Assembly: GCA_032871835.1 (NCBI GenBank)
Contig: CM065297.1
Coordinates: 95,129,052 to 95,193,051 of the forward strand
Direction: 5' to 3'
Length of the DNA: 64,000 bases
Source of the DNA: Dipteronia dyeriana
Taxonomy: Eukaryota > Streptophyta > Magnoliopsida > Sapindales > Sapindaceae
The position numbers were made by a program, and so were the translations under genes. The notes beneath the pieces are model-generated. The model was not told the origin of the DNA, searched no databases, and was given only the letters and a program-made list of their open reading frames with translations. Each line of letters begins with the position of its first letter. Position 1 is the stretch's first letter. This document shows, one piece after another, positions 1 through 12,510 of this stretch.

Positions 1-599
1 GTAAATTAAGCAGATATACGAGTAATCCAGGAACCGATCACTAGAAAGGAATAGTAAGAGTACTGAAGTACTTACGATTCACTCGTAATCATGGACTGCA
101 TTATACCAGATATCCAACTGTCCTAGAAGGATACACTGATGCTAACTGGATATCTGATATGAAGGATTCAAAATCCACTAGTGGGTATGTGTTCACACTG
201 GGTGGTGCGGCGGTATCTTGGAAATCCTCCAAACAAACATGTATAGCCAGATCCACCATGGAATCTGAGTTTATAGCATTAGATAAATGTGGAGAGGAGG
301 CTGAATGGCTACGCCAATTCTTAGAAGATATTCCAAGATAGCCAAAGTTTGTGCCAGCGATTTGCATTCACTGTGATAGTCAATCAGCAATAGGAAGAGC
401 ACAAAGCAGTATGTATAATGGGAAGTCTAGACATATACGTCGATGACATAATACCATTAGACAGCTAATCTCAACTGGGGTTATCACTATTGACTATGTA
501 AGGTCAAAAGATAACATTGCGGATCCACTAACTAAAGAGCTAAATAGAGAACTAGTTGAGACATCATCGAGAGGAATGGGACTAAAGCCCAATAGATAA
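1..599 (+). pseudogene. Ty1/copia RNase H domain, 3' end of pol (broken)
   Basis: This is the C-terminal end of a copia polyprotein, the RNase H that degrades the RNA strand during reverse transcription. One frame reads through from the window edge to a TAA at 597-599. It shows the copia RNase H hallmarks: a YTDANW-like segment near 136, [11 protein letters not shown] near 177, [12 protein letters not shown] near 247, CDSQSAIG near 372, the H-x-R step before 444, and IADPLTKEL near 520. Two in-frame stops break it: TAG at 339-341 where the family has Trp, and TGA at 444-446 where Arg is expected; the second looks like CpG decay. The 5' part of the element lies outside the window. The family call is firm; the exact copia lineage is not resolved. 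Confidence 0.9.
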
Positions 600-1190
600 A
601 AGGTCGATACAATGGACACCCAACCTAGTTGACTGGAGATCCCAAGATCTAGGTTCAATGGGACAACCAAGTTGTAAGACTCAGTTGGATCACTGTGGGG
701 GTTACCCTCAAGTCCATTCCTATGATGAAACAGTGATGCCCGCAGGGAAAAGGTTAAACTGTGGTTTTTAATGATTCTTATGCGTTGAAATTCCTAGCTA
801 TGAAAATCCGAGCAGAGTAAAGCGGGTTACTCTTAATTAAGAAATCACCTATGTGAGAGAGAAGTGGGGCCGCTTCTAAAAGAGAATAGTGAAGGGTTAT
901 ATTCTCCAGAGACTCTCACAGAACCAGGCGCATGTTCATGGCCAAAACGAACATAAAAATAAGAACCAAATCGGGTCTGGAAGATACCTGTGTAAGGCGT
1001 GTGATCGTTTACACAAAAGGCAGAACAGTTCAAGGGTATCACATCTACTGATCAGCCAGTAAAGTAAGCATACCTTTACAAGGGAAGGTTCAAAGGGTAA
1101 CACCTACCTATCCTATGCAGGCTTTGACCGTTTGAACTTACCAAACTTCTTCTTTGTGTCTCCTAGGTCAATTTCATTCATGTGGGGGAT
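600..1190 (+). other. Copia 3' non-coding region ending in a polypurine tract
   Basis: About 590 bp lie between the pol stop and the LTR. No coding potential is visible. The last ten bases, tgtgggggat at 1181-1190, form a polypurine tract directly abutting the LTR start. This is where plus-strand DNA synthesis primes in LTR retrotransposons. Confidence 0.7.
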
Positions 1191-2160
1191 TGTTGGAAAT
1201 TTTGTGATAATCTCTCATGTTTAGGGCAAAAATTGAGTATGATAAATTCCATAGAAATGGAAGATTAAAGTGGATTCAAATTCTCCTCCATGATAACTTC
1301 GAAATTGTATACTCAAATTCACAAAATGGGTAATGGGTAAATGAGAAATTGAATCTCAAAGTGGACCCATTGTGTAGGGATTAAAAGGAATCCCACATTG
1401 CTTAGGGAAATCATTTATAAGTAGTTTATAAGTGAATGTGTGATATGAGCTTTCAACATGTGTGTGGCATAGAGGCTCTCTCTCGCGCGCGTAGGGGGGG
1501 GGGGGGGTGCAAATCATGGACCCCGAACCATCGAATGCACGACTCGTGTGTGGGAGCGACCTGCGGACACGAATGCCACTCCGATTGGACAGTGAGAGTA
1601 CAGTTGACCTTTTGCCACTTCCCTAAGTCAACGTTTTTTATTGTGATGAATAAGGAAAGCTTTAATTGTTTGGATTCTGATTTCTTACTTGATCACTAAG
1701 AATACAGAATCGAGTTTAATTAGAAATAAATCTCTTTGGAGAATATTATCTAATTAAATTATTTCCTTATTAAATCAAAACGAATTTTCCAATTATAATC
1801 CCGAATTAATCCCAAAACCCTAGTGTTTCGGTTTGGGTATTTAATCCCTCTTATATTCTGTTCAACAAACACAGAAAAATAATTCAAGTTTCTTTTGAGC
1901 AGCTGAATTCGTTTCTTCTCTCTGTTTCTGGGAAGTTCAAAACTCGGTTGAGTTCGCTGGTAGTGGATAGTGCTTAGGCCTACCACTGTTGAACCGTTGT
2001 ATCCTGGGAGACAATCGCCTAATACACATACGGTGTTGTCCGGCGAAATTGTCTTAAGGACACCGTGTGAAACACGGACCTCGGATCAAACTCTTTTTCT
2101 AACGTTACTTTCTGTTTTCATTGATACCAATCAGGTTTGTTTGCAAAATACGTTTTAACA
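1191..2160 (+). repeat. Copia 3' LTR (about 970 bp)
   Basis: The LTR starts TGTTGGAAATTTTG right after the polypurine tract and ends in TTTTAACA, giving the canonical TG...CA. A run of twelve or more G lies near 1494, and a TATA-like gtatttaatccc near 1837 could be the promoter. The matching 5' LTR is beyond the left edge, so age and target-site duplication cannot be read. The DNA after 2160 belongs to another, opposite-strand element, which implies nesting. Confidence 0.8.
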
Positions 2161-2214
2161 ACATTAATATCAAGTCTTTAGACAATAATATTAATTGTAA
2201 GTGGTATTTTTGTT

Positions 2215-2590
2215 GTAGTGATCAAACATTGACAATAATTTATGTTAAATAATAAATCTATCTTTGGGTCGATTTTTTATTCACATGTAAAACCTTATAA
2301 TCATCACATGTTTACCACCACAGATGTGTGTACAATTCGGCCAAGTATTAACCTTTCTTTGGGCCAGCTAATACCCGCATGAATTTAAATACACACATGT
2401 GGTACTCCTTTAGTAGTGATAAAACATTGACAATAATTTATGTTAAATAATAAATCTATCTTTGGATCGACTTATTATTCACATGTAAAACCTTATAATC
2501 GTCACATGTTTACCACCACATATGTGTGTACAATTCGGCCAAGTATTAACCTTCCTTTGGGCCAGTAAATACCCGCATGAATTTACACAT
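2215..2590. repeat. Diverged tandem duplication, period 198 bp
   Basis: Two copies begin at gtagtgat near 2215 and near 2413. Each runs through tcacatgtttaccaccaca and ends near atacccgcatgaattta. They differ by scattered substitutions and a few small indels, so the duplication is old. Confidence 0.85.
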
Positions 2591-3691
2591 ACACGAATAT
2601 CCAACATCCCTCATGAACAATACACACAAGAGATGTCACTTTGGTGATATCTTGTTTTAATTAGCCCATTTAGAATGATGAACTACTTTATTTAATCATA
2701 AAAGGTATACCACCAAATATTTGAATTTGAGTTGATCCTTAAAATAAAATGAAAATAAATAAAAAATTATTTTATTTTATCAAAACTATAAAAGTGTCCC
2801 TTATTTTGTAAAATTATAGAAAGGCCCTCAAGTTTTCATAATTAAAATTCGGCTAAAACTTTTGAAAATGACAAAGTGACCTCGTAACTTTTCAATAAAT
2901 ATAAATCTGCCCAAAACTTTTTCGTAATTATAAACAGGCTCTATAAGTTTTGAAAATTATAAATTGACCCTAGATGTTTAACAAAATCACCTAATTGCCC
3001 AAATAAATTGCAAAACAGTCCCTTAAGAATATCTAATTTTCCAAAAGTGGCCCAAAGCCAAAAACGTTTTATGAAACCCTAGGTTTCTAGCCGCCGCCGC
3101 CTTAGCCACCAGAACGTCACTAGGAAGCGACGAACGGCGGCCAAGCAGAAACACAACCCGCAGCGGATCCGGAGAGACGACCGAACATCGATCTGGACCA
3201 GACGGCGTGATCGACGAACGACGGTCATCCTCGTCGCAGCAAATTGTGCCAGTTCCAAGCGAAAACTGGCCTGAAATCGCACGGATTTTGTGTGAGAATC
3301 CCACCGGAAAACCACCGGCTGTGGCGTTGATCAAGAAGCAAACGGGTCTGGGCAGGTGTGATCCAAGATCACCACGGGTCTGGGTACGAAAACCCATCGA
3401 CCCAAAGTTGCCCAGATTTTTTTTTTTAAAAACAAAAAACTTTAAAAACAAAACTCAAAACACAGATGACCAAACAACCCAGAACCTGAATCCATATTTA
3501 CTCATGTTCATCAACCAAACAAATCCATCACAGAAATCACAAAATCAAACACAAACATAATATTTTGTTTATGGATTCAACACATATATTAAACAATAAA
3601 ACTGCATCAGTCTCAGCAAACAAAGTAAGTCCAGATTTTTTTTTTAATACCGAAAATCCAAATAATAAATCCTCAAGAATCAACTGTGGGT

Positions 3692-3704
3692 AGCTCTGAT
3701 ACCA
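3692..3704 (-). promoter_or_regulatory. Primer-binding site, initiator tRNA-Met type
   Basis: On the minus strand the sequence reads TGGTATCAGAGCT, the standard plant retrotransposon PBS complementary to the 3' end of initiator tRNA-Met. It starts two bases after the LTR end and fixes both orientation and LTR boundary. Confidence 0.85.
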
Positions 3705-3706
3705 CT

Positions 3707-4246
3707 TGTAAGGATTTGAATTAACACAAAATAACATGCTTAGGTACATAATTAATTCGAAAAACTTAACCTAAACATGTTTCTATACATACTTAATCAA
3801 ACCCTAAATATACAATATTGACCCATGTCGATTCAAGAGAAAAGTGGAAAAGAATCGATAAGCGGAAGCGTATCTGAATCCATTGCCGGAGGTTGGTGGA
3901 CAGGTTGTGATCTTCCAAATTATCACGACCTTTATGAACCCTACCGTGTTCTATTTTGCTCTGTTGATGGGGATACAGAGAAAACAAAAGTATCGTGTAA
4001 TTTGGGTACTATAACCCTAAATATATATAATAATCAAATTATTAAATGTTGGCTATTTCTAATTCGGCCCCTCAATAAATTAGAAATAGCACTCAGGTAT
4101 TTACACATTAATTTCATGACAATTATACCCTAAAGCCATAATACTTTAAATCTTAATTAGATCACTTTAATTTAGGCTTAACCAAAAGATAGCACAACAC
4201 ATTTAATGTTCACATGTGTGGCCCGATATGATGGAATTTTCTAACA
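3707..4246 (-). repeat. 5' LTR of the minus-strand element (540 bp)
   Basis: The block is bounded by TGTAAGGATTTG next to the PBS and by TTTTCTAACA on the right; on the minus strand it therefore begins TGTTAGAA and ends in ACA. Length and termini suit a copia LTR. No second LTR is in the window. The repeat array starts directly at 4247, so the element inserted at or beside the array edge. Confidence 0.7.
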
Positions 4247-4618
4247 TATCTCTCTTCTTCTTGAGACTGCCAACATTTTCCTCCCTCCCAGTATCTCTCT
4301 CCCTCTTCATTGCTTTGAAAACACTTTAAAGCTTGAAACTTTCTTTTTTTTTTCTTTTTTTTTTCTTTTTTTTTTTTTGGAAACAACAGATTTTTTTTAA
4401 AGCACCAAAGCAAGAAACAACCAACAACACAGTTAAAACAAAAGGACAAACCAAACACTTTAAAGCTTCGAAAAGAAACCAAAGCACGTAAAAGCTTGAA
4501 TCTTTCTCTTAAAATGAATACATTCATATTATATATCAAGATATATTCTACATTGATAGTAAATAAATAATAATGAAAATCTTAAAAAAAAACACGGTTC
4601 TAAAGATATATATATATA

Positions 4619-4686
4619 CTTGTTTTAATAAAATCGTATTGTTAAAATATATATATATATTAACAATACGATTTTATTAAAACAAG
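4619..4686. repeat. Perfect 27-bp palindrome arms around an AT loop
   Basis: Bases 4619-4645 are the exact reverse complement of 4660-4686, separated by 14 bp of AT repeat. The arms are the Q-block start sequence, once inverted and once direct, so this marks an internal inversion junction in the array. Confidence 0.9.
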
Positions 4687-5639
4687 CACTGGTTAGACGA
4701 TGAACATACAAATAGGACATAGAAACAAAAACCACCAGGCCAGAACAACAAAGGAAGCTGGAAAAATATCAATATTCTTTTTGTTTGCTTTAAATATTTG
4801 TTTTTTTTATCAAACAAAGGAAGCTGGAAAAACAATTACATTACAGAGCATAAAAGCAAAAGCAACAAAACAGAACAAAAAAAGACAAAAAAATAAAAAA
4901 ATAAAAAATAAAAAAAAATTGTAGAAAGAAGAATATTTGTTTTTTTTTTGTCAGTGTTGTTGGATGTTATTAAAACTCTGGTTAGACGAGTAACATACAA
5001 ACATTGTTTTGTTTATGTTTTTTTTTTCTCTGTTGTAAAAAAAATACAAACAAGACATAAAAACATAAACAAAACAGAGAAGATAGAACAACAAAGGAAG
5101 CTGGAATCTTTTTCATGTTATCAATATTTGTTATGTTTTATATTATTTTAAATAAAGAAAGCTTGAAAAACAACAACATTCATAAACAAAACAGAGGAGA
5201 CAGAACAACAAAGGAAGCTGAAATATTTTTCATGTTATCAATATTTGTTATGTTTTTTATTATTATTAAACAAAGAAAGCTTGAAAAACAACAACATTGC
5301 AGAGCAGTAAAGCAAAAACAACCAAAACATAAGAACAAAAAACAAACAAATAAAAAAATTAATTTTTTTTGAAGAAATAAGAATATTTGTCTTTTGTCAG
5401 TGTTGTTAGATGTTATTAAAACTCTGGCTAGACGAATAACATAAAAACAATGTTCTATTTTTTTTTTCTTGTTGTAAAAATAATAATAATACAAACAAGA
5501 CATAAAAATCTAAATAGAACAAAAAAGACAGAACAACAAATGAAACTGAAATATTTTTCATGTTATCAATATTTGTTATGTTTTTTATTTTTTTTAAACA
5601 AAGAAAGCTTAAAAAACAACAACATTATATTAGAAGGAA

Positions 5640-6770
5640 ATTTTAGAACATAATGCATTGAAAATATGCTCAAAGATAAAGGAATGCAATTAGATTAAAA
5701 AATACAATTTAAGAAATTGGCTATATATCTATAGAATTTAATCAGAGTATTCTTGATTAATACAAAAGGAACATCAGCTATTATAAGATTAGTAAACAGA
5801 AAAACCTCACTTTAAAATGACATAATGAATCACGAAGTTAACAATGGATATGTTATCTTTCAACAATATGTGGACACCATCCCTTAATCTTCAAATTATC
5901 TTGATCCTTACCTTTCCCATGTGTTTTTGACTATCCCTTAACCCTACCCTTTCCCATGTGTTTTTGACTATCCAGTAGTCAATTTTATTCCCATCACACA
6001 TCGTCTCCGTACCTCCCTGACTAGTACCATTGCATGCCCATATATGTTTGGATATTGTTCAGACATTTTAAAGATGCTCCAATCATCCACATTTTTAAAT
6101 TCCATAGTATAGAAGGCGATTATAATAAGAGGTCCATCTTTTAATGCTTGACATATTTCTTCCGGTTTCTTTAAAATGTCAAACTTTTTGATTTTATATG
6201 GATTTATAATCTGCATAAGAAAAAATAATATAAGATAATAATACTAATCATTTCCTAAAAATTGAAAAAATATAATAATTATATCAAAAATAAAAATAAA
6301 ACATAATTACTTCTGTTCTACCATTAATTATGTCTTCTCAATGGAGGTTGTTCAAATTGGAATAATGCTTCTCAGTAGGAACTCCTTTTATTTTGATATA
6401 TATGTTCCAATGTCACACCCACTTTGAAACCTCGGTTATGCATCTTGTTTTTTTTTTGGCGAAGAACATCAAGCAAATATGTGCTCGATAGTTTGTTTCT
6501 CTTTTTGTAATCAATTTTTCCCTCATTGCTATTGCATCCAATGTTGCTAAAGCTGACTATATATATATATATATTAATAAAAATAAAATAGAAAAATTTA
6601 AAACAATAGAAAATCAGTACTCACTCTCGTTTCCTTGATGTATGACTTGGGTCAAATCCATAGGTCTCCAATCAGTGTGAACATCATCAGAAATAACTAC
6701 TGGGCCTGAGCCTAGAGGAGGCTTCTATTGACTTGGGCCAGGGTCTGGAGGTAGATATTAGTTAATATAT
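5640..6770 (-). pseudogene. Papain-like cysteine protease (C1A) fragment, copy 1
   Basis: Three exon-like pieces read right to left. At 6760-6620 the translation includes SDDVHTDWRPMDLTQVI, like the start of the mature papain domain (DWR...VK.QG), ending at a good splice donor (GTGAGT) near 6624. At about 6560-6310 it reads LATLDAIAMREKLITKRE and later VGVTLEHIY, resembling the helix after the catalytic Cys; the Cys itself is not seen. At 6216-5968 a frame carries GHAMVLVRE, the catalytic-His region. A 1-bp loss relative to copy 2 then shifts the frame, so the Asn region is out of frame here. A 27-bp phrase near 5912 is duplicated near 5948. Members of this family degrade proteins in vacuole or apoplast; this copy is dead and sits between array blocks. 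Confidence 0.7.
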
Positions 6771-6869
6771 GAATAGATCAATATTGTATATCAAGATATA
6801 ATTCTACATTGATATTAAATAAATAATAATGAATATCTTAAGAAAACCACGGGTTCTAAAGATAAGTAT

Positions 6870-9800
6870 ATTTTTTTTAACAATATGATTTTATTAAAAC
6901 AAGCACCGGCCAGATGATGAACATACAAACAGGATATAGAAATAAAAGCCACCAGGTCAGAACAACAAAGGAAGCTGAAAAAAATATCAATATTCTTCCA
7001 GTTTGCTATAAATATTTGTTTTTTTTTCTAACAAAGGAAGTTGGAAAAACAAATACATTACAGAGCATAAAAGCAAAAACAACCAAACAGAACAATAAAA
7101 GACAAACAGATAAAAAAAAACTGAAGAAATAAGAATATTTGCCTTTTGTTGGTGTTATTGGTATGTTATTATAACTCTGGACCAGTAACATACAAATATT
7201 GTTCTGTTTCTGTTTTTTTTTTCTTGTTGTTAAAACAAAAATATAAACAGGACACAAAAACATAAACACAATAGAGGAGACAGAACCACAAAGAAAGTTG
7301 TAATATTTTTCATGTTATCAATATTTGTTATGTTTTTTATTATTGTAATATTTTTCATATTATCAATATTTGTTATGTTTTTTATTATTATAAAACAAAA
7401 GAAAAAACTTGAAAAACAACAACATTACAGAGCAGTAAAGCAAAAACAACCAAAACATAACAACAAAAGGCAAAAAAAAAAAATATATTACCTCTCTTCT
7501 TCTTGGGACTACCAACATTTTCTTCCCTCCCGTTATCTCTCTCCCACTTCATTGATTTAAAAACACTTATTTTTAAACAATAGATTTTTTTAAATCACCA
7601 AAGTAAGAAATGACTAACAATACAGTCAAAACAAAAGGACAAAACTGACTCTTTAAAGCTTCAAAAAGAAACCAAAGCACTTAAAAGTTTGGAATTTTCT
7701 CTTAAAATGAATACATTCATATTATATATCAATAAATAATTCTACATTGATAGTAAATAAATAATAATGAATATCTTAAAAAGAACCGCGGGTTCTAAAG
7801 ATATATATTGTTTTCAAAAATACAATTTTATTAAAGCAAGAATTGGTCAGACGATGGACATACAAATAGGACATAGAAACAAAAGCCACCAGTCCATAAC
7901 CACAAAAGAAGCTAGAAAAATATCAATATTTTTCATGTTTGCAAATATTTTTTTTATCAAACAAAGGAAGCTAGAAAAACAAATACATTAACAAGCATAA
8001 AAACAAAAACAACCAAACAGAACAACAAAAGACAAACAAATAAAAAAAAATTAAAAAAATTGAAGAAATAAGACTATTTATCTTTTGTCAGTGTTGTTGG
8101 TATGTTATTAAAACTCTGGTTAGACGAGTAACATACAAATATTGTTTTGTTTCTTTTTTTTTTTTGGTCAAAAAAAAAAATACAAACAGGACACAAAAAC
8201 ATAAACAGAACAGAGGAGACAGAACAACAAAGGAAGCTGGAATATTTTTCATGTGATCAATATTTGTTATGTTTTTTATTATTTTTAAACAAAGAAAACT
8301 TGAAAAAACAACAGCATTGCAGAACAACAAAACGAATAAAAGCAAAACATAAACAAATTAAAAAAATTAAAAATATTTATAACTCTGGCAAAACCAGTAA
8401 CATACAAATATTGTTCTATTTCTGTTTTTTTTTTTCTCGTTGTTAAAACAAAAATATAAACAGGACACAAAAACATAATTAGAACAGAGGAGACAGAACA
8501 CTAAAGGAAGCTGTAATATTTTTCATGTTATCAATATTTGTTATATTTTTTATTATTGTAATATTTTTCATATTATCAATATTTTTTATGTTTTTTATTA
8601 TTATAAAACCAAAAAAAAACTTGAAAAACAACAACATTACATAGCAATAAAGCAAAAACAACCAAAACATAAGAACAAAAGGCATATATATATATTACAT
8701 GTCTTCTTCTTAAGACTACCAACATTTTCCTCCCTCCCAATATCTCTCTCCATCTTCATTACTTTAAAAACACTCTTTTTTTTTTAAACAACAGATTTTT
8801 TTAAAGCACTAAAATAAGAAACGGCCAACAATACAGTCAAAATAAAAGGACAAACCAGACTCTTTAAAGCTTCAAAAAGAAACTAAAACACTTAAAAGCT
8901 TGGAATTTTCTCTTAAAATGAATACATTTATATTATATATCAATAAATAATTATACATTGATAATAAATAAATAATAATGAATATCTTAAAAAGAACCGC
9001 GGGTTCTAAAGATATATATATGTTTTCAAAAATACGATTTTATTAAAGTAAGAACTAGTCAAACGATGAACATACAAATAGGACATAGAAAAAAAAAGCC
9101 ACCAGTCCAGAACAACAAAAGAAGCTAGAAAAATATCAATATTCTTCATGTTTGCAATATTTTTTTTTTATCAAACAAAGGAAGCTAGAAAAACAAATAC
9201 ATTAACAAGCATAAAAACAAAAACAACCAAACAGAACAACAAAAGACAAACAAATAAAAAATAAATAAAAGAATTGAAGAAATAAGAATATTTATCTTTT
9301 ATCAGTGTTGTTGGTATGTTATTAAAACTCTGGCTAGACGAGTAACATACAAATATTGTTCAGTTTCTATTTTTTTTTTGTCAAAAAAAAAATACAAACA
9401 GGACACAAAAACAAAAACAAATAGGGGAGACAGAACAACAAAGGAAGCTGGAATATTTTTCATGTGATCAATATTTGTTATGTTTTTTATTATTTTTAAA
9501 CAAAGAAAGCTTGAAAAACAACAACAAAACAAATAAAAGCAAAACATAAACAAATAAAAAATTTAAAAATATTGAAGATATAAGAATACCACTCTTCTTT
9601 TTGGGATTGTCAACATGTTCCTCCCTCTCAGTATCTCTCTCCCTCTTCATTGCTTTGAAAACACTTTAAAGCTTGGAGTGTTCTCTTTTTTATTTTGAAA
9701 CAACAATTTTTTTTAAATTCCCAAAGCAAGAAACGGTTAACAACACAGTCAAAACAAAATAACAAACCAAACTCTTTAAAGCTTTAAAAAGAAAACAAAG

Positions 9801-10828
9801 CACTTAAAAGCTTGGATCTTTCTATTAAAATGAATACATTCATACTATATATCAAGATATAATTCTACATTGATAGTAAATAAATAATAATGAATATTAT
9901 AAAATAAACTGCGGGTTCTAAAGATATATATATATATATAACAATACGATTTTATTAAATTAAGCACTGGTCAGATGATAAACTTACAAAAAAGATACAG
10001 AAACAAAAGCCACCAAATCAGAACAACAAAGGAAGCTAGACAAATATCAATATCATTCCTGTTTGCTATAAATATTTGTTTTTTTTTATCAAACAAAGGA
10101 AGCTGGAAAAGCAAAAACAATCAAACAGAACAACGAAAGATAAACAAATAAAAAAAATTGAAGAAATAAGAATATTTGTTTTTTGTCAGTGTTGTTGGTG
10201 TGTTATTAAAACTCTAACTAGATGAATAACATACAAACATTGTTCAGTTTCTGTTTTTTTTTTCTCGTTGTAAACAAAATACAAATAGGACACAAAAACA
10301 TAAACAGAACAGAGAAGACAGAACAATAAAGGAAGCTGGAATATTTTTCATGATATCAATATTTGTTATGTTTTTTATTATTATTAAACAAAGAAAGCTT
10401 GAAAAACAATAACATTGCATAACGGTAAAGCAAAAACAACCAAAATATAACAACAAAAAACAAACAAATAAATAAAATTAAAAAAATTGAAGAAATAAAA
10501 ATATCTCTTTTCTTCTTGGGACTGCCAACATTTTTCTCCCTCCCAGTATCGCTCTCCCTCTTCATTGCTTTGAAAACACTTTAAAGCTTGAAGCTTTTTT
10601 TTTTTTGAAACAAATAATTTTTTAAAGCACCAAAGCAAGAAACAGTCAACAACACAGTTAAATCAAAAGGACAGACCAAACTCTTTGAAACTTTGAAAAG
10701 AAATCAAAGCACATAAAAGCTTGAATCTTTCTCTTAAAATGAATACATTCATATTATATATCAAGATATATTCTACATTGATAGTAAATAAATAATAATG
10801 AATATCTTAAAAAAAACACGGGTTCTAA

Positions 10829-10876
<48 letters not shown>

Positions 10877-11820
10877 CAATACGATTTTATTAAAACAAAC
10901 ACTGGCCAGACGATGAACATACAAATAAGACATAGAAACAAATGTCATCATGCCATAACAACAAAGGAAGCTGGAAAAATATCAATATTCTTCATGTTTG
11001 CTTTAAATATTTTTTTTTTATCAAACAAAGGAAGCTGGAAAAAAAATACATTACAGAACATAAAACAAAAACCACCAAACAAAACAAAAAAAAGACAAAC
11101 AAATAAAGAAAATTAAAAAAAATTGAAGAAAGAAAAATATTTGTCTTTTTTGTCGGTGTTGTTGGATGCTTTTAAAACTCTGGCTAGACGAGTAACATAC
11201 AAACATTATTTTGTTTATGTTTTTTTTTCTCTGTTGTACAAAAATAATACAAACAGGACACAAAAACATAAACAAAACAGAGGAGATAGAACAACAAAGA
11301 AAGCTGGAATCTTTTTCATGTTATCAATATTTGTTATGTTTTTTATTATTTTAATAAATAAAGCTTGAAAAACAACAATATTCATAAACAAAACAAGGGA
11401 GATAGAACAACAAAGGAAACTGGAATTTTTTTTTCATGTTATCAATATTTATTATGTTTTTTTATTACTATTAAGAAAAGAAGGTTTGAAAAACAACAAC
11501 ATTGCAGAGCAGTAAAGCAAAAACAACCAAAACATAACAACAAAAGACAAACATATAAAAAATTAAATAAAAATTGAAAAAATAAAAATATTTATCTTTT
11601 GTCAGTGTTGTTAGATATTATTAAAACTCTGGCTAGATAAATAACATAAAAACAATGTTCTAATTTTTTTTTTTTGTAAAAAAAAATACAAACAAGACAC
11701 AAAAACATAAACAGAACAGAGAAGACAGAACAACAAATGAAGCTGGAATATTTTTCATGTTATCAATATTTGTTATGTATTTTTATTATTGATAAACAAA
11801 GAAAGCTTGACAAACAACAA
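6870..11820 (+). repeat. Five Q blocks with intervening P blocks
   Basis: Repeat starts at about 6883, 7819, 9033, 9940 and 10876 give spacings of 936, 1214, 907 and 936 bp. The most constant phrases are aacaacaaaggaagctgg, a phrase resembling atcaatatttgttatgtttt, and gaatacattcatattatata. Differences between units are point changes, homopolymer length changes and deletions of whole half-units. Confidence 0.75.
10828..10874. repeat. AT dinucleotide microsatellite
   Basis: An uninterrupted (AT)n run of about 46 bp lies between the P block and Q block, at the same junction where other units have only 5-10 AT repeats. It is an expanded allele of a shared array feature. Confidence 0.95.
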
Positions 11821-11824
11821 CAAA

Positions 11825-12510
11825 ATATTAAAAGGAAATTTTAGAACATGATGCACTGAAAATAAGCTCAAAGATAAATAAATGTAATTAGATTAAAAAA
11901 GACAATTTAAGAAATTGGTTACATATCTATAGAATTTAATCAGAGTATTCTTGATTAATGCAAAAGGAACACCAGTTATTACAAAATTAGTGAACAGTGA
12001 AACCTCACTTTAAAATGGCCTAATGAATCACGAAGTTACCAATGGACATGTTATCTTTCAATAATATGTGGACACCATCCATTAATCTTCAAATTATCTT
12101 GATCCTTAATTATCCTTCCATACCCACCATTTCCCATGTGTTTTTTACTTTCCAGTAGTCAATTTTATTCCCATCACTCATCGTCTCCGTACCTTCCCTG
12201 ACTAGTACCATTACATGCCTATATATGTTTGGATATTGTTCAGGCATTCTAAAGATGCTCCAATCATCAATATTCTTAAATTCCATAGTATAGGAGGCAA
12301 TTATAATAAGAGGTCTAGCTTTTAATACTTGACATATTTCTTCCGGTTCCTTTAAAATGTCAAACTTTTTGATTTTATATGGATTCATAATCTACATAAG
12401 AAAAACAATTTAAGATAATAATACTAATTATTTCCAAAAAATCGAAAAATATAATAATTATATCAAAAATAAAAATGAAACATAATTACCTATGTTCTAC
12501 CATTAATTAT
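11825..12510 (-). pseudogene. Papain-like cysteine protease fragment, copy 2
   Basis: This is a direct repeat of 5640-6330, about 6.2 kb away. The frame at 12388-12110 (minus) gives YRHVMVLVREGTETMSDG followed by IDYWKVKNTWEMVGMEG. That matches the His region and the Asn-x-Trp region of papain-like proteases; the Gly before His is Arg here and the Ala after it Val. Upstream coding exons are mostly missing: only a remnant of the middle exon is seen near 12490-12570. No start codon context or active-site Cys is present, so it cannot encode an enzyme. Confidence 0.75.

Larger units (their letters stand above)
2161..3706 (-). mobile_element. Internal leader of a second, minus-strand LTR element
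   Basis: This is read as the untranslated leader downstream of a 5' LTR at 3707-4246. Reading leftwards from the PBS there is a GC-rich stretch (3080-3400), then AT-rich DNA at 2780-3040 with four or five degenerate repeats of a phrase resembling caaaacttttgaaaat, a style common in plant LTR-element leaders. Short open frames here show no gag motif. The rest of the element lies left of the nested copia, outside the window. Strand and identity rest mainly on the PBS and LTR. Confidence 0.6.
4247..11825 (+). repeat. Left arm of a giant inverted-repeat array
   Basis: The arm contains degenerate AT-rich blocks of two kinds. P blocks (about 330-370 bp; CT-rich start resembling ctcccagtatctctctcc) begin near 4247, 7489, 8700, 9588 and 10502, with a partial one at 6770-6870. 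Q blocks begin with acaatacgattttatta near 4660, 6883, 7819, 9033, 9940 and 10876. Each Q block is itself two related halves of about 285 bp sharing the phrase aacaacaaaggaagctgg and a spacer resembling gttattaaaactctggctag. Short open frames are Lys/Asn- or Phe-rich low-complexity translations and not genes. The same blocks recur inverted at 13076-17690. The family is not recognised. Confidence 0.8.

Noticed and set aside
3023..3560. Open frames of 78-142 codons on both strands in the GC-rich leader.
   Set aside because: Opposite-strand frames overlap the same GC-rich DNA and show no gag, zinc-finger or other domain; it is better explained as an untranslated leader.
4700..11580. Many open frames of 60-110 codons in the left arm, some with hydrophobic Phe/Leu/Cys-rich or Lys/Asn-rich translations that look like membrane or nuclear proteins.
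   Set aside because: They are low-complexity translations of AT-rich repeats, occur on both strands of the same DNA, vary in length between repeat copies, and show no conserved domain.
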